Positions 49,315-57,990 of a stretch of 64,000 nt of DNA are shown piece after piece. A model generated the notes under the pieces. The model did no database searches. It saw nothing but the letters and a program-made list of their open reading frames with translations, and was not told the origin of the DNA. Source of the stretch: an uncultured Latescibacterota bacterium (GTDB taxonomy: Bacteria; Latescibacterota; UBA2968); assembly GCA_951812755.1 (NCBI GenBank), contig OX638329.1, forward strand, positions 4,410,522 through 4,474,521. The letters run 5' to 3'. The translations under genes and the position numbers were made by a program. The number at the start of each line of letters is the position of its first letter. Position 1 is the stretch's first letter.

Positions 49315-49944
49315 TCACCCAACTGCCAACCGAATAGCATGGTCGGCGGCGGTGAGATAGGGAAACGATTGATCGAGAAAAGCTTTGAGCAAGGTATCTG
49401 CATTCAGATCTGATGTATCAATCTGAAATTTTTGTTTAAAAAATGATTTGCGAAATTCTTCGTGGAATGCCTCCTGCACTTCTTCGATATCCGATTCGGG
49501 CACAATGGGAAAATCGTGTGGATCGTCTTTCATGCGCTGTTTGATAACATCGGGACTGGCCGTGAGATGCACCAGAATGATATCAGAGGGCATGTTTTTC
49601 TCCCACGCCTGGGGATTTTCGACCGGCCGCGCCAGATCGGGATAATAATAGCGTTGGCCGTACACCATCTCCTCAATGTGGAAACCCGTGAGCAAAACGT
49701 GCTGGTAATTGTGTACCAGGCGCACATGATAGGCAATCTGAAACCGCTGAAAACGCTCTTTGATGGGCGATGGCAATTCATTCATAGCCTTTTGATCTGC
49801 GGGATTTGTAAGAGTTTGCTGATCGGGAATGGAAAAGTGATCGTCCATGTGATGGCGAATACCGCGCTCCATGCCCCATTGTTGAATCGCTTGAACCAGC
49901 GTGGTTTTGCCCGTGTATTCTGTACCAATTGCAATGACGCGCAT
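49315..49944 (-). CDS. Small P-loop kinase-like ATPase
   Basis: The ATG at 49944 follows CAAGGAG and gives 209 residues. IAIGTEYTGKTTLVQAIQQW is a Walker A motif, and DIILVHLTASPDVIKQRMKD resembles the LID region of nucleoside or thymidylate-type kinases. Substrate and partner are not known. It is divergent from the nucleotidyltransferase pair. Confidence 0.7.
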   Translation of the reverse strand: MRVIAIGTEYTGKTTLVQAIQQWGMERGIRHHMDDHFSIPDQQTLTNPADQKAMNELPSPIKERFQRFQIAYHVRLVHNYQHVLLTGFHIEEMVYGQRYYYPDLARPVENPQAWEKNMPSDIILVHLTASPDVIKQRMKDDPHDFPIVPESDIEEVQEAFHEEFRKSFFKQKFQIDTSDLNADTLLKAFLDQSFPYLTAADHAIRLAVG

Positions 49945-49992
49945 GTGAAGCTCCTTGTTGAAAAGTCGGTTTAGATAGACTATATTTAGCCT

Positions 49993-50193
49993 ATGGAAAC
50001 GACAAAAAAAATACAGAAGGTTGTGACAAAATGTAAGGTCGGCGCTCAAAAGAGCGACTTCGCCTTCTGGCAAACGCAGTCTTATCAAGCTCGCATAGAT
50101 GCGTTAGAAGAGATAAGACGAGAATACAACAGTTGGAAATATGGCACTGACCCAGGATTTCAAAGAGTTTATCGCGTTATTAAACGAAAATAA
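49993..50193 (+). CDS. Small helical partner of nucleotidyltransferase, 66 residues
   Basis: A basic helical protein with ARIDALEEIRREYNSWKYGT and FQRVYRVIKRK. This short family recurs upstream of stand-alone nucleotidyltransferases. It overlaps the next gene by 53 bases, so the two are produced together. A toxin-antitoxin-like pair is inferred from context. Confidence 0.7.
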   Translation: METTKKIQKVVTKCKVGAQKSDFAFWQTQSYQARIDALEEIRREYNSWKYGTDPGFQRVYRVIKRK

Positions 50194-50581
50194 TGTCCGA
50201 TATCTCATTGTTGGTGGATATGCCGTTGCATTTCACGGTCATCCGCGTTATACCAAAGATCTGGATGTGTGGATAGACCCTGCGATTGAGAATATAGATA
50301 AGTTGCTTGAAACACTCAAGCAATTCGGTTTTGGATCGCTCAGTTTGAAGGCCGAAGATTTTGAAGACCCGGAAAATATGATCCAACTGGGGTTGCCACC
50401 CAATCGCATTGATCTTTTCACTGGTTTAAAGGGTGTGACATTTGATTCGTGTTATGAGACCAAAATTGACATCGAAATCAATGAAATGATAGCCCATGTT
50501 ATTGATTTGCAAAATTTAAAGCAAAATAAAAAAGCGACTGGGCGACCTCAGGACATAGCAGACTTATCGAATCTATCGTAA
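50141..50581 (+). CDS. Nucleotidyltransferase-fold protein (AbiEii/MNT-like)
   Basis: A 146-residue protein. VRYLIVGGYAVAFHGHPRYT with KDLDVWID is the GG...hDhDh nucleotidyltransferase core, and NRIDLFTGLKG follows. Many such proteins sit in toxin-antitoxin or phage-defence pairs. The C-terminal NLKQNKKATGRPQDIADL is the common KxxxxRxKDxxD type tail. Confidence 0.82.
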   Translation: MALTQDFKEFIALLNENNVRYLIVGGYAVAFHGHPRYTKDLDVWIDPAIENIDKLLETLKQFGFGSLSLKAEDFEDPENMIQLGLPPNRIDLFTGLKGVTFDSCYETKIDIEINEMIAHVIDLQNLKQNKKATGRPQDIADLSNLS

Positions 50582-50591
50582 AAGGCACACC

Positions 50592-51203
50592 ATGGGACGC
50601 ACGAGCGATGCAAAAGAACGGCTGATACAGGCTGCGATGGATTTGTTTTTTACGCGCAGTTATACCGATGTGGGCGTGCAGGAATTGTGCAAAGCTGCTG
50701 GGGTAAAAAAAGGGAGCTTTTACCACTTTTTTGAGACCAAGCAAGACCTGGTGCTCGCTTCATTAGATCGATGGTGGGAGATTACGCGGGAGACTGCCTG
50801 GGAGCGGGCTTTTTCATCAGAACGCCCCCCCCTGGAGCGGATTTCGCATTTTTTTGAACTGGTCTATGAGCAAAATTGCCAATTTTACGAGCAGCACAAA
50901 CAGCTTTGCGGATGTCCGTTTGGCAACCTCGCCGTGGAAATGAGCGCGCACGAGCCGCTGATCCGTCATAAAATTGACCGCATTTTTGAGGATGTAATCG
51001 GTCGGTTGCAAAGAACACTCAATGAAGCAGTAGAAGCCAGTGATCTGTCTCCCATGGATACGCGAGAAACAGCCCTGGCATTGTGGGCATATTACGAAGG
51101 CATTTTGATACTGGCAAAAGCGCGGCAAGATCTGGATCTGTTAAAACGGCTGGGACAGCGCGCCGTGCGTTTTTTACAAGTATCGCGGCGACACATGGCG
51201 TGA
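50592..51203 (+). CDS. TetR-family transcriptional regulator
   Basis: A 203-residue repressor. The N-terminal helix-turn-helix is AKERLIQAAMDLFFTRSYTD, then VQELCKAAGVKKGSFYHFF. The C-terminal ligand domain contains QLCGCPFGNLAVEMSAHEP, the TetR_C_6/AcrR-like pattern. It is followed within 7 bases by a PhyH gene, which it may control. Confidence 0.9.
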   Translation: MGRTSDAKERLIQAAMDLFFTRSYTDVGVQELCKAAGVKKGSFYHFFETKQDLVLASLDRWWEITRETAWERAFSSERPPLERISHFFELVYEQNCQFYEQHKQLCGCPFGNLAVEMSAHEPLIRHKIDRIFEDVIGRLQRTLNEAVEASDLSPMDTRETALALWAYYEGILILAKARQDLDLLKRLGQRAVRFLQVSRRHMA

Positions 51204-51210
51204 GGATCTC

Positions 51211-51996
51211 ATGACCCTTTCGAAACAATATCAAAAAGATGGTTTTTGCGTTATTTCTGACCCGGTTTTTCCAACCAACGTCGTCGATGCCGCAATTGAA
51301 GGCATGGATGCTATACGCGTAGGGAAGTACGATACCGGACATCCGCCGGAAAACTCCCGATGGAACCCCGGCGACGATCCCAAAGCACTTTGCAAAATTG
51401 AAATGCCGCAATTTGCCAGTCACGCCATCATGGACCTGGTATCGCATCCCGCCCTCGGCAAACTCGCCGCCGAAGTCACAGGAGCAAAAATGGTGCAGGT
51501 CTGGTGGGTGCAACTACTCCACAAACCCGTGGGCGAACCCACGGATCAACGCGTTACCAACATCGGCTGGCATCAGGACCGCTACTACTGGCGAATATGG
51601 GAAGACGGCAGCGAACTCTTCACAGCGTGGGTCGCCCTCAGCCACATCACACCCGATGCAGGACCCATGCGCTTTGTCCCCGGCTCACATCGCTGGGGTC
51701 TTTTGGACATCGACTTCGGCTTTCAACAACAAGACCTCGACACATTGCGACGCGGCATATCAATACCCGAACAAGCCACCTGGCGCGAAGTTCCCATGCT
51801 CCTGCCACCCGGCGCATTGAGCCTGCACGACTGCTTCACGCTCCACGGCAGCGGACCCAACCGATCCAGTGGACCTCGCCGCAGCTTTGCCATTCACATG
51901 CGCACCGAAAACTCGCGCCCCGTCAACGATGAGCGACAGGGCCTCTCCCGACACATTGACGATCTATCCAAATGCCCGGTTATTTATGAATCTTAA
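51211..51996 (+). CDS. PhyH family dioxygenase
   Basis: A 261-residue protein. The H-x-D is in IGWHQDRYYW and the distal histidine in HDCFTLHGSGPNRSSGPRRS. GPMRFVPGSHRWG is the conserved loop. It lies between a TetR regulator and an FGGY kinase, 9 bases before the latter, suggesting a regulated small operon. Substrate unknown. Confidence 0.88.
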   Translation: MTLSKQYQKDGFCVISDPVFPTNVVDAAIEGMDAIRVGKYDTGHPPENSRWNPGDDPKALCKIEMPQFASHAIMDLVSHPALGKLAAEVTGAKMVQVWWVQLLHKPVGEPTDQRVTNIGWHQDRYYWRIWEDGSELFTAWVALSHITPDAGPMRFVPGSHRWGLLDIDFGFQQQDLDTLRRGISIPEQATWREVPMLLPPGALSLHDCFTLHGSGPNRSSGPRRSFAIHMRTENSRPVNDERQGLSRHIDDLSKCPVIYES

Positions 51997-52005
51997 GGAG
52001 TATCC

Positions 52006-53568
52006 ATGAGCGACCTCTATCTCGGGCTTGACGCCAGCACACAGAGCTTGAGTGCCATTATCATAGACATCGACACCCGCAAAGTCGTGTACGATATTTC
52101 TTTGAACTACGACGAAACACTACCGCACTATGGCACTCAAAATGGCGTCCTCGACCATCCCGACCCCCAAATTGTTCACTCGCCACCTCTCATGTGGGCC
52201 GAAGCTCTCGATGTGCTTTTCGAAAAAATGAAAACCGGGGGCATACCCCTCGGCGATATCCGCGCCATCTCTGGCTCGGGGCAACAACACGGCTCTGTCT
52301 ATCTCAAAAATGCGGATATCTTATCCGATCTCAATCCATCAAAAACCCTCGTAGAAAATCTCGACGGTATATTCTCCCGCGACACATCGCCCATCTGGAT
52401 GGATTCCTCTACCCGCGCCGAATGCGATGAAATTTGCGACGCCCTCGGCGGTCTTCAAACCACAGCCGGCGCCACGGGATCTACCACCTTTGAACGCTTC
52501 ACGGGGCCACAGATTCGCAAATTCTACAAAACACAACCCGATGCTTATAACAACACCGCACACATCATGCTCGTATCTTCCTTCATGGCCTCTCTGATCG
52601 CGGGCAAAGTTGCCCCCATTGATCACGGCGATGGTGCGGGCATGAACCTGATGGACATTCAGACCCGAACTTGGCATGCTGCCGCACTCGACGCCACAGC
52701 ACCCCATATATCCCATCGCCTGCCCTCGCTCGCAGAATCCCGCGCGATTATCGGCACTGTGAACCCCTACTTTGTAGATAAATACGGCGTCAATCCCAAT
52801 GCACAGGCACTCGTCTGGTCGGGCGACAATCCCAACAGCGTCATCGGCCTCGGTCTTATCCGCGAGGGCCTCGTCGCCATCTCACTCGGCACCAGCGACA
52901 CCTACTTTGGCACGATGAAAAATTGCCAGACCGACCCGCGCGGCGAAGGCCACGTCTTCGTCTCGCCCACTGGTGACTATATGACCCTGATATGTTTCAA
53001 AAACGGCTCCCTCGCCCGCGAAGCCGTTCGCAAATTTCATAGTCTGGATTGGGACGGTTTTTCCCATGCGCTCCAATTCACTCCCCCTGGCAATAATGGC
53101 AAAATCCTGCTCCCCTATTTTGAACCCGAAATCGTGCCCAATGTCCTCAAACCCGGCGTACACCGCTTTGACCTCGACGAACAGGACGCCGCTGGCAATT
53201 GCCGCGCGGTTGTTGAGGCACAAATGATGTCCATGCGCATTCACTCAGAATGGATGGGCGTGCGTCCCTCAGCCATCTACGTCACAGGCGGTGCATCGGT
53301 CAATCCCGAAATCCTTCAGATCATGGCCGATGTACAAAACTGTCCCGTTTACCAATTTGAAGTCACCAATAGCGCGGCACTCGGCGCAGCCCTCCGCGCA
53401 GCGCATGCGCACCTCAATACCTCTGGACAAAAAACCACCTGGGAAGACATCAGCAAGGGCATCGCCGAACCCATATCCGGCTCTGTCGTCACCCCAACCA
53501 ACACCGCAGTGTACAACGAACTGGTCAAAAAATATGCCGAATGCGAACAAATCGCGCTCGGCAAATAA
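52006..53568 (+). CDS. FGGY-family carbohydrate kinase (xylulokinase-like)
   Basis: A 520-residue kinase beginning MSDLYLGLDASTQSLSAIII. ISGSGQQHGSVYLK, TSPIWMDSST and ISLGTSDTYFG are phosphate- and sugar-binding elements of xylulokinase-type FGGY enzymes. IYVTGGASVNPEILQIMADV is the C-terminal signature. A ketose such as xylulose is the likely substrate by family. AAGGAG precedes the ATG. Confidence 0.9.
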   Translation: MSDLYLGLDASTQSLSAIIIDIDTRKVVYDISLNYDETLPHYGTQNGVLDHPDPQIVHSPPLMWAEALDVLFEKMKTGGIPLGDIRAISGSGQQHGSVYLKNADILSDLNPSKTLVENLDGIFSRDTSPIWMDSSTRAECDEICDALGGLQTTAGATGSTTFERFTGPQIRKFYKTQPDAYNNTAHIMLVSSFMASLIAGKVAPIDHGDGAGMNLMDIQTRTWHAAALDATAPHISHRLPSLAESRAIIGTVNPYFVDKYGVNPNAQALVWSGDNPNSVIGLGLIREGLVAISLGTSDTYFGTMKNCQTDPRGEGHVFVSPTGDYMTLICFKNGSLAREAVRKFHSLDWDGFSHALQFTPPGNNGKILLPYFEPEIVPNVLKPGVHRFDLDEQDAAGNCRAVVEAQMMSMRIHSEWMGVRPSAIYVTGGASVNPEILQIMADVQNCPVYQFEVTNSAALGAALRAAHAHLNTSGQKTTWEDISKGIAEPISGSVVTPTNTAVYNELVKKYAECEQIALGK

Positions 53569-53571
53569 TTC

Positions 53572-54894
53572 TCAATACACCTCAGCCTTCAAGGTCCCCG
53601 CGTTCTTTTCATCGACAAAAGCGCGATAGGTATGTGGTCGTCGCTGCATCCAGTTAATCCCGCGAAAGCACCCGCGACTTTTTGGTCTGAAGCCATCCAC
53701 GAGATTCACCTCGGCGGTCACAAACCGTTCACTGCCATCATTCCATGCCAGCACATGCCCGGTGCGATCAATAATACAACTGCCCTCCGCGCGATTTACC
53801 GCCACCACCATACACAACTGATTGTCCAGCGCCCGCGTCTGCATAATCCCGCGAAAGCGCTCGGGGTCCCACGTATGATCTTCCGGATGCCACGCGCGGT
53901 GATCGCCCATAATGGGCAACAACAAAAAGTCCGCGCCATTTAACCCGATCATCCGCGACGACTCAGCTGCCGAAGAATCCATACAAATATTGCACCCAAT
54001 CCGTCCGATCTCTGTATCAAATACAGGAAAATCATCACCCGGCAAAATACCCGAATCCATCTCTCCCCCCACTGCCAGATGCACCTTGCGATATCTGCCA
54101 TCCACGCCGCCATCGGGCGCAAACAACACGGCTGTATTGTGAACAGCATCGCCATCTCGCTCAATCACACCCAACAGCACATATACGCCATAGTCACGCG
54201 CAATATCCGCAAACGGCTCCGCCTCGGGTCCCGGCACGGGCACTGCCAGTTCCAATGGGCTCCCTTTAATCCCGTATTGCAATGCGATCTCGGGCAACAC
54301 AATCAAATCGGGTTTTTCTTTTTCACATATCTCTCGGCACAAAGGCAAATAAAGATCGACATTGTCCTGAATCGACTCAAACCGCCGGTCGCGATCTTCT
54401 CGCCGTCCCGTCGCAACACAAATTTTCACGGGTTTGTATGATTCTGCCACATCTGTCGCGATCACATGGGGCAATTGCCATTCAGACGATCCCACAACCG
54501 ACCAGCGAAACGTATAGCGCACGGTCAGGTGTTCGACATCTTCCGGCGCAGTGAGCCGCCGTGAAAATTGCACGGTATCGCCGTTCCATTCGGGGAGGAG
54601 ATAATCCCAGGACAAAACTTCGCCGCGCCGCCCACTGTCCCGATCCAGATGGCCCCAATACGCCTCACAGCGCAGTACATCGCGTGCCGCATCCACATCT
54701 TGAAACTGCGTCTGAGCAACGATCTCATACATCTTGCCAGCCTCAACACCCGAATACGCGATCTGCCATCCGCCAATACAGGTGCGCGTGCCATTTGCGG
54801 CTATTGCCAGCGTATCCCCACTGCGTTCTGTCAACGGTGCAGCGGTTGGATGCGGCGCCCAGGTTTCAATAGACTCAAGCTGTAAATCTGACAT
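53572..54894 (-). CDS. Carbon-nitrogen hydrolase with N-terminal beta domain
   Basis: A 440-residue protein. Residues from about 145 form the nitrilase fold: glutamate in VLPEIALQYG, lysine in YRKVHLAVGG, and cysteine in GCNICMDSSAAE. The first 140 residues (SGDTLAIAANGTRTCIGGWQ, YTFRWSVVGSSEWQ) look like a separate beta-sandwich, not usual for the family. It hydrolyses an amide or nitrile of unknown identity. It converges on the FGGY gene. Confidence 0.85.
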   Translation of the reverse strand: MSDLQLESIETWAPHPTAAPLTERSGDTLAIAANGTRTCIGGWQIAYSGVEAGKMYEIVAQTQFQDVDAARDVLRCEAYWGHLDRDSGRRGEVLSWDYLLPEWNGDTVQFSRRLTAPEDVEHLTVRYTFRWSVVGSSEWQLPHVIATDVAESYKPVKICVATGRREDRDRRFESIQDNVDLYLPLCREICEKEKPDLIVLPEIALQYGIKGSPLELAVPVPGPEAEPFADIARDYGVYVLLGVIERDGDAVHNTAVLFAPDGGVDGRYRKVHLAVGGEMDSGILPGDDFPVFDTEIGRIGCNICMDSSAAESSRMIGLNGADFLLLPIMGDHRAWHPEDHTWDPERFRGIMQTRALDNQLCMVVAVNRAEGSCIIDRTGHVLAWNDGSERFVTAEVNLVDGFRPKSRGCFRGINWMQRRPHTYRAFVDEKNAGTLKAEVY

Positions 54895-54931
54895 GGTATG
54901 CCTCCTTTTTTAATTTATCGCAAATCTCAGA

Positions 54932-55780
54932 CTATTGTTCGACCCAGTGGCGGTACAAAGGCTTCACATCTTCCGGCAACCCATCGTAAACCTTCTTTTG
55001 CAATGGCATAGATTCGTAATTCTTACCGCCTGTCTCTACCACCATCATCTCGTGCTCGGGTTTGCCAATATGAGACGGATTCAAATTCAACCACCACGGG
55101 GCATAGCGCACAATCAATGCCACACGCGGTTGATCGCTCTGATTTGATGCCACTGCATGCCACAATCGACTATCGTAAATCAGCACACTGCCCGCTGTGC
55201 CCTTCACCTGCATCTCGGTGGGATACGGTGCATCCTGATCCACATCTTCCATCCCACCTGCGGCCGGATTATCGAGCCATCGATGGCTGCCCGGCACGAG
55301 CAATGTCCCGCCGTTTTTTTTATTAAACGCCGTCAACATCCAGATTGACGATAAATGTAATAACGCATCGGGATACGGCGAGAAAATATGCGACGCATTG
55401 GTTGCATTATACGGCCAATCCGCGTGCCAATACCCCCTTTCATTGCCCGGATAATTGATCACACAATCCGTACAGGAAACGCGTGCGTAAGGCCCGAACA
55501 GCGCATCCACTATATCCATCATCTTGCGACTTGCCAGATAAGGTACGAAAATCTGTGTCTCATTAATCACCTGCCGCAAACTCGCTACGCCTTCTGCACC
55601 AACGCGATGTCCCTTCGCCCGGGTTGCGGCCAGCGCCGCCTCTGACTCTGCGTGTTTTCGCGCCTGTGCTGCCACTATGGCTTGCCGCACGGCATCCACC
55701 TCATCTTCGGGAATCACGTTTTCAACCACGTAAAACCCATCGCGTTTGAGTTTTTCGAGGATATGAGAAATCGGCATCAT
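54932..55780 (-). CDS. PhyH family dioxygenase
   Basis: The ATG at 55780 follows GGAGGGTG; the frame extends to 56053 without a site. The 282-residue protein has H-x-D in GYWHADWPYN and the distal histidine in DSRLWHAVASNQSDQPRVAL. It is the fourth PhyH in the window. NGGTLLVPGSHRWLDNPAAG is the family loop. The substrate is unknown. Confidence 0.87.
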   Translation of the reverse strand: MMPISHILEKLKRDGFYVVENVIPEDEVDAVRQAIVAAQARKHAESEAALAATRAKGHRVGAEGVASLRQVINETQIFVPYLASRKMMDIVDALFGPYARVSCTDCVINYPGNERGYWHADWPYNATNASHIFSPYPDALLHLSSIWMLTAFNKKNGGTLLVPGSHRWLDNPAAGGMEDVDQDAPYPTEMQVKGTAGSVLIYDSRLWHAVASNQSDQPRVALIVRYAPWWLNLNPSHIGKPEHEMMVVETGGKNYESMPLQKKVYDGLPEDVKPLYRHWVEQ

Positions 55781-55990
55781 TTGCACCCTCCCGTGATGAT
55801 ATTCTGCAATCCTGTTGCAAAAAATATACACATGTCGTATTGTTTCACAGAACGCATACTTAATTTTAAGTATTAGATATACGCACAACTCCTTATTTTT
55901 CCAAATTTTATTTCTATCTGAAAAAGACCCACAAGACACGGGCACGGATTTTGCATAATTGTATCTAAAAACCACAAGAGTGTTGTCATC

Positions 55991-57259
55991 ATGTACAAAT
56001 ATCTCATCTTGCTCTGCCTGTTTGCCACCCCTGCCCTGGGGCAAATCGGACATGAAATAGAAAATATTGAAGTGCGCGGCAATGAAAAAACCCGTGCTGA
56101 AATCATTCGCCAGGTCTTACCCATAAAAGTGGGGGATAACCTCCGCGAAGGGGATATTGACCGCTGCCGTGTGGTCCTCGAGCGTCTGCGACTTTTCCGA
56201 ACTGCATTTGTCAATGTCAAGCCCGGTGCGGAAAAAGGCAAAGCCATTCTCGTGGTCTATGTGCAGGAGAAGCGTTTTGGCGACCTGGGTTTGAGTTTTG
56301 AATATTCCGAACTCGATGGCTTTGGCGCAGATGCAAATGCCCATTATGCCAACCTCCGTGGCGAGGGAAAATTAGTCGGCGTGGAATACGGTTTGGGAGA
56401 ACGCTTTAAATACTGGGGATTCCACTACAGCGATCCGCTCTTTCTCAAAACCAATCAGGCATTTCACATTCGGGTAACGGGGTCTTCCGCAGACCGCGAC
56501 ATCTTTCGCGATCCAGACCCCAATATCAGGGGACGCTACGATCTCGAACGCATCGGATTTGCCATGGGCATTGGTCAGCCCTCTCCTTTGCGCGCCTATC
56601 ATTTTGTCTTAAAATACGCTTTCGAAGCCATACAAATCGGCGATTTTCAACACCCCTCCATCCCCACGAGCGGTGGGGTCTTCGCCAATGAAATTAAAGC
56701 TGCCGAAGGACGGGAAACCCTCTCCACACTTTCTTTTAACCTGTTCAAACATCCCGTGAGCGCGGTCTGGGGGCAAGGTACGGATTTTAACGCCCGACTC
56801 ACACTGTCGTCCAAACTTCTGGGATCGGTAGCAAATTATATCAAACTTCGCACAAAACTCTATCGGCACCAGCAACTTATCTCAGGACATATCCTCTCAC
56901 TCGGCATCAAAACAGGGGGTGTCTGGGGAAATCCACCCTTTTACGAACGCTTTTATCTCGATGGGGATAATCAACTCAGGGGCATAGAACGCCGCGTTAT
57001 TGGGCCAGAAGGCGGCACCCTATTTTTTGCGGCTGAAGCCCTCTATGCCATCGATCTCAAAACCCTGGGGCGGGTATATGCCTTTGCCGAAAGTGGCGGT
57101 GTACATCGCTCTGTAAACGACAAAGATCGGCGAGATGCCGACTTTGCCTTTGGCGTAGGTCTGCTGCTCTTTAACCGCGTCGATATCAGCTTTGGAATCA
57201 GCACGGGAACACTCATCGTAAAATCACATCGCTTTGCCGGCGTCAAGATTGGTCTGTGA
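55991..57259 (+). CDS. One-POTRA Omp85-type outer membrane barrel protein
   Basis: A 422-residue protein with a signal peptide (MYKYLILLCLFATPALG) and one POTRA domain (IENIEVRGNEKTRAEIIRQV, DRCRVVLERLRLF). The rest is a surface-antigen barrel; DGDNQLRGIERRVIGPEGGT carries the L6-loop RGxERR-like motif. BamA has five POTRAs, so this is more like TamA-type or short Omp85 relatives. It is eight bases upstream of DUF4390. Confidence 0.82.
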   Translation: MYKYLILLCLFATPALGQIGHEIENIEVRGNEKTRAEIIRQVLPIKVGDNLREGDIDRCRVVLERLRLFRTAFVNVKPGAEKGKAILVVYVQEKRFGDLGLSFEYSELDGFGADANAHYANLRGEGKLVGVEYGLGERFKYWGFHYSDPLFLKTNQAFHIRVTGSSADRDIFRDPDPNIRGRYDLERIGFAMGIGQPSPLRAYHFVLKYAFEAIQIGDFQHPSIPTSGGVFANEIKAAEGRETLSTLSFNLFKHPVSAVWGQGTDFNARLTLSSKLLGSVANYIKLRTKLYRHQQLISGHILSLGIKTGGVWGNPPFYERFYLDGDNQLRGIERRVIGPEGGTLFFAAEALYAIDLKTLGRVYAFAESGGVHRSVNDKDRRDADFAFGVGLLLFNRVDISFGISTGTLIVKSHRFAGVKIGL

Positions 57260-57266
57260 GGACGAG

Positions 57267-57881
57267 ATGACTCGGTTCTTCACCATCAAGACGCTCGCAT
57301 TTTACTTGCTTGTCAGCGTGCACCCCTTACTTGCACAGCACATACCGCAAGACAGTCTTTATATTTATGTACAATCCGATACTCTACGTCTTGATGCAAC
57401 CATCGATTCTCTCTTTTCCAAACGGGCTATTGATGCCATTGAAACGGGTATGACAACATCTATCGCCGTGCAATTTCGCCTGCGGACAGGTCGTGGAGAT
57501 AATCTGGGCCTGCGCAGCCTGTTCAGGCGTTTGGAACACGACATCTGGGAGGGGCAATATCGCCTCATCCGGCAATCCGCACGACCAGACACACAGATCA
57601 CGTCTCATTTTGAAGATATTCGACGCGCGTGTTCTGAACTACAGGGAATCTCACTGGCACAGCTTCCCCTGCCCGATGAGCCTATCACCTTGCAGGTGCG
57701 GATAGACGTAAACCCGATCTCGTCCGAGCAACGAGAACGCACGCGACAATGGCTTAAGATAATCGAAAAAGGCAGCTATCTCGAATTTTTCTTCACGCTG
57801 GACAGATCTACATTTCCCGAATGGATTGACCTGTTCAGATTTCGCCCCAGCGCACTCCCACACCTTCTTGATGGGAATTAG
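57267..57881 (+). CDS. DUF4390 protein
   Basis: The ATG at 57267 gives 204 residues with a signal-like start (FFTIKTLAFYLLVSVHPLLA). AIETGMTTSIAVQFRLRTGR and RQWLKIIEKGSYLEFFFTLD follow the DUF4390 pattern. In several proteobacteria DUF4390 lies immediately before NtrY-NtrX, the same order as here. The function is unknown; a role linked to the membrane kinase is likely. Confidence 0.75.
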   Translation: MTRFFTIKTLAFYLLVSVHPLLAQHIPQDSLYIYVQSDTLRLDATIDSLFSKRAIDAIETGMTTSIAVQFRLRTGRGDNLGLRSLFRRLEHDIWEGQYRLIRQSARPDTQITSHFEDIRRACSELQGISLAQLPLPDEPITLQVRIDVNPISSEQRERTRQWLKIIEKGSYLEFFFTLDRSTFPEWIDLFRFRPSALPHLLDGN

Positions 57882-57918
57882 GGAGCGGTGTACAACTGGT
57901 CGCAGTTCAGACCAGTTC
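57881..57918 (+). repeat. Dispersed hairpin repeat, GGAGCGGTGTACAACTGG copy
   Basis: The full unit carries an ACTGGTC/GACCAGT stem. It is followed by tandem TTCCTAATTTTTAA units (57938-57975). The elements lie between DUF4390 and the kinase gene. Confidence 0.6.
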
Positions 57919-57990
57919 ATTAAGAATTAGCCTCACCACCCCAATTCCTAATTTTTAATTCCTAATTTTTAATTCTTAGGAGACATAACT

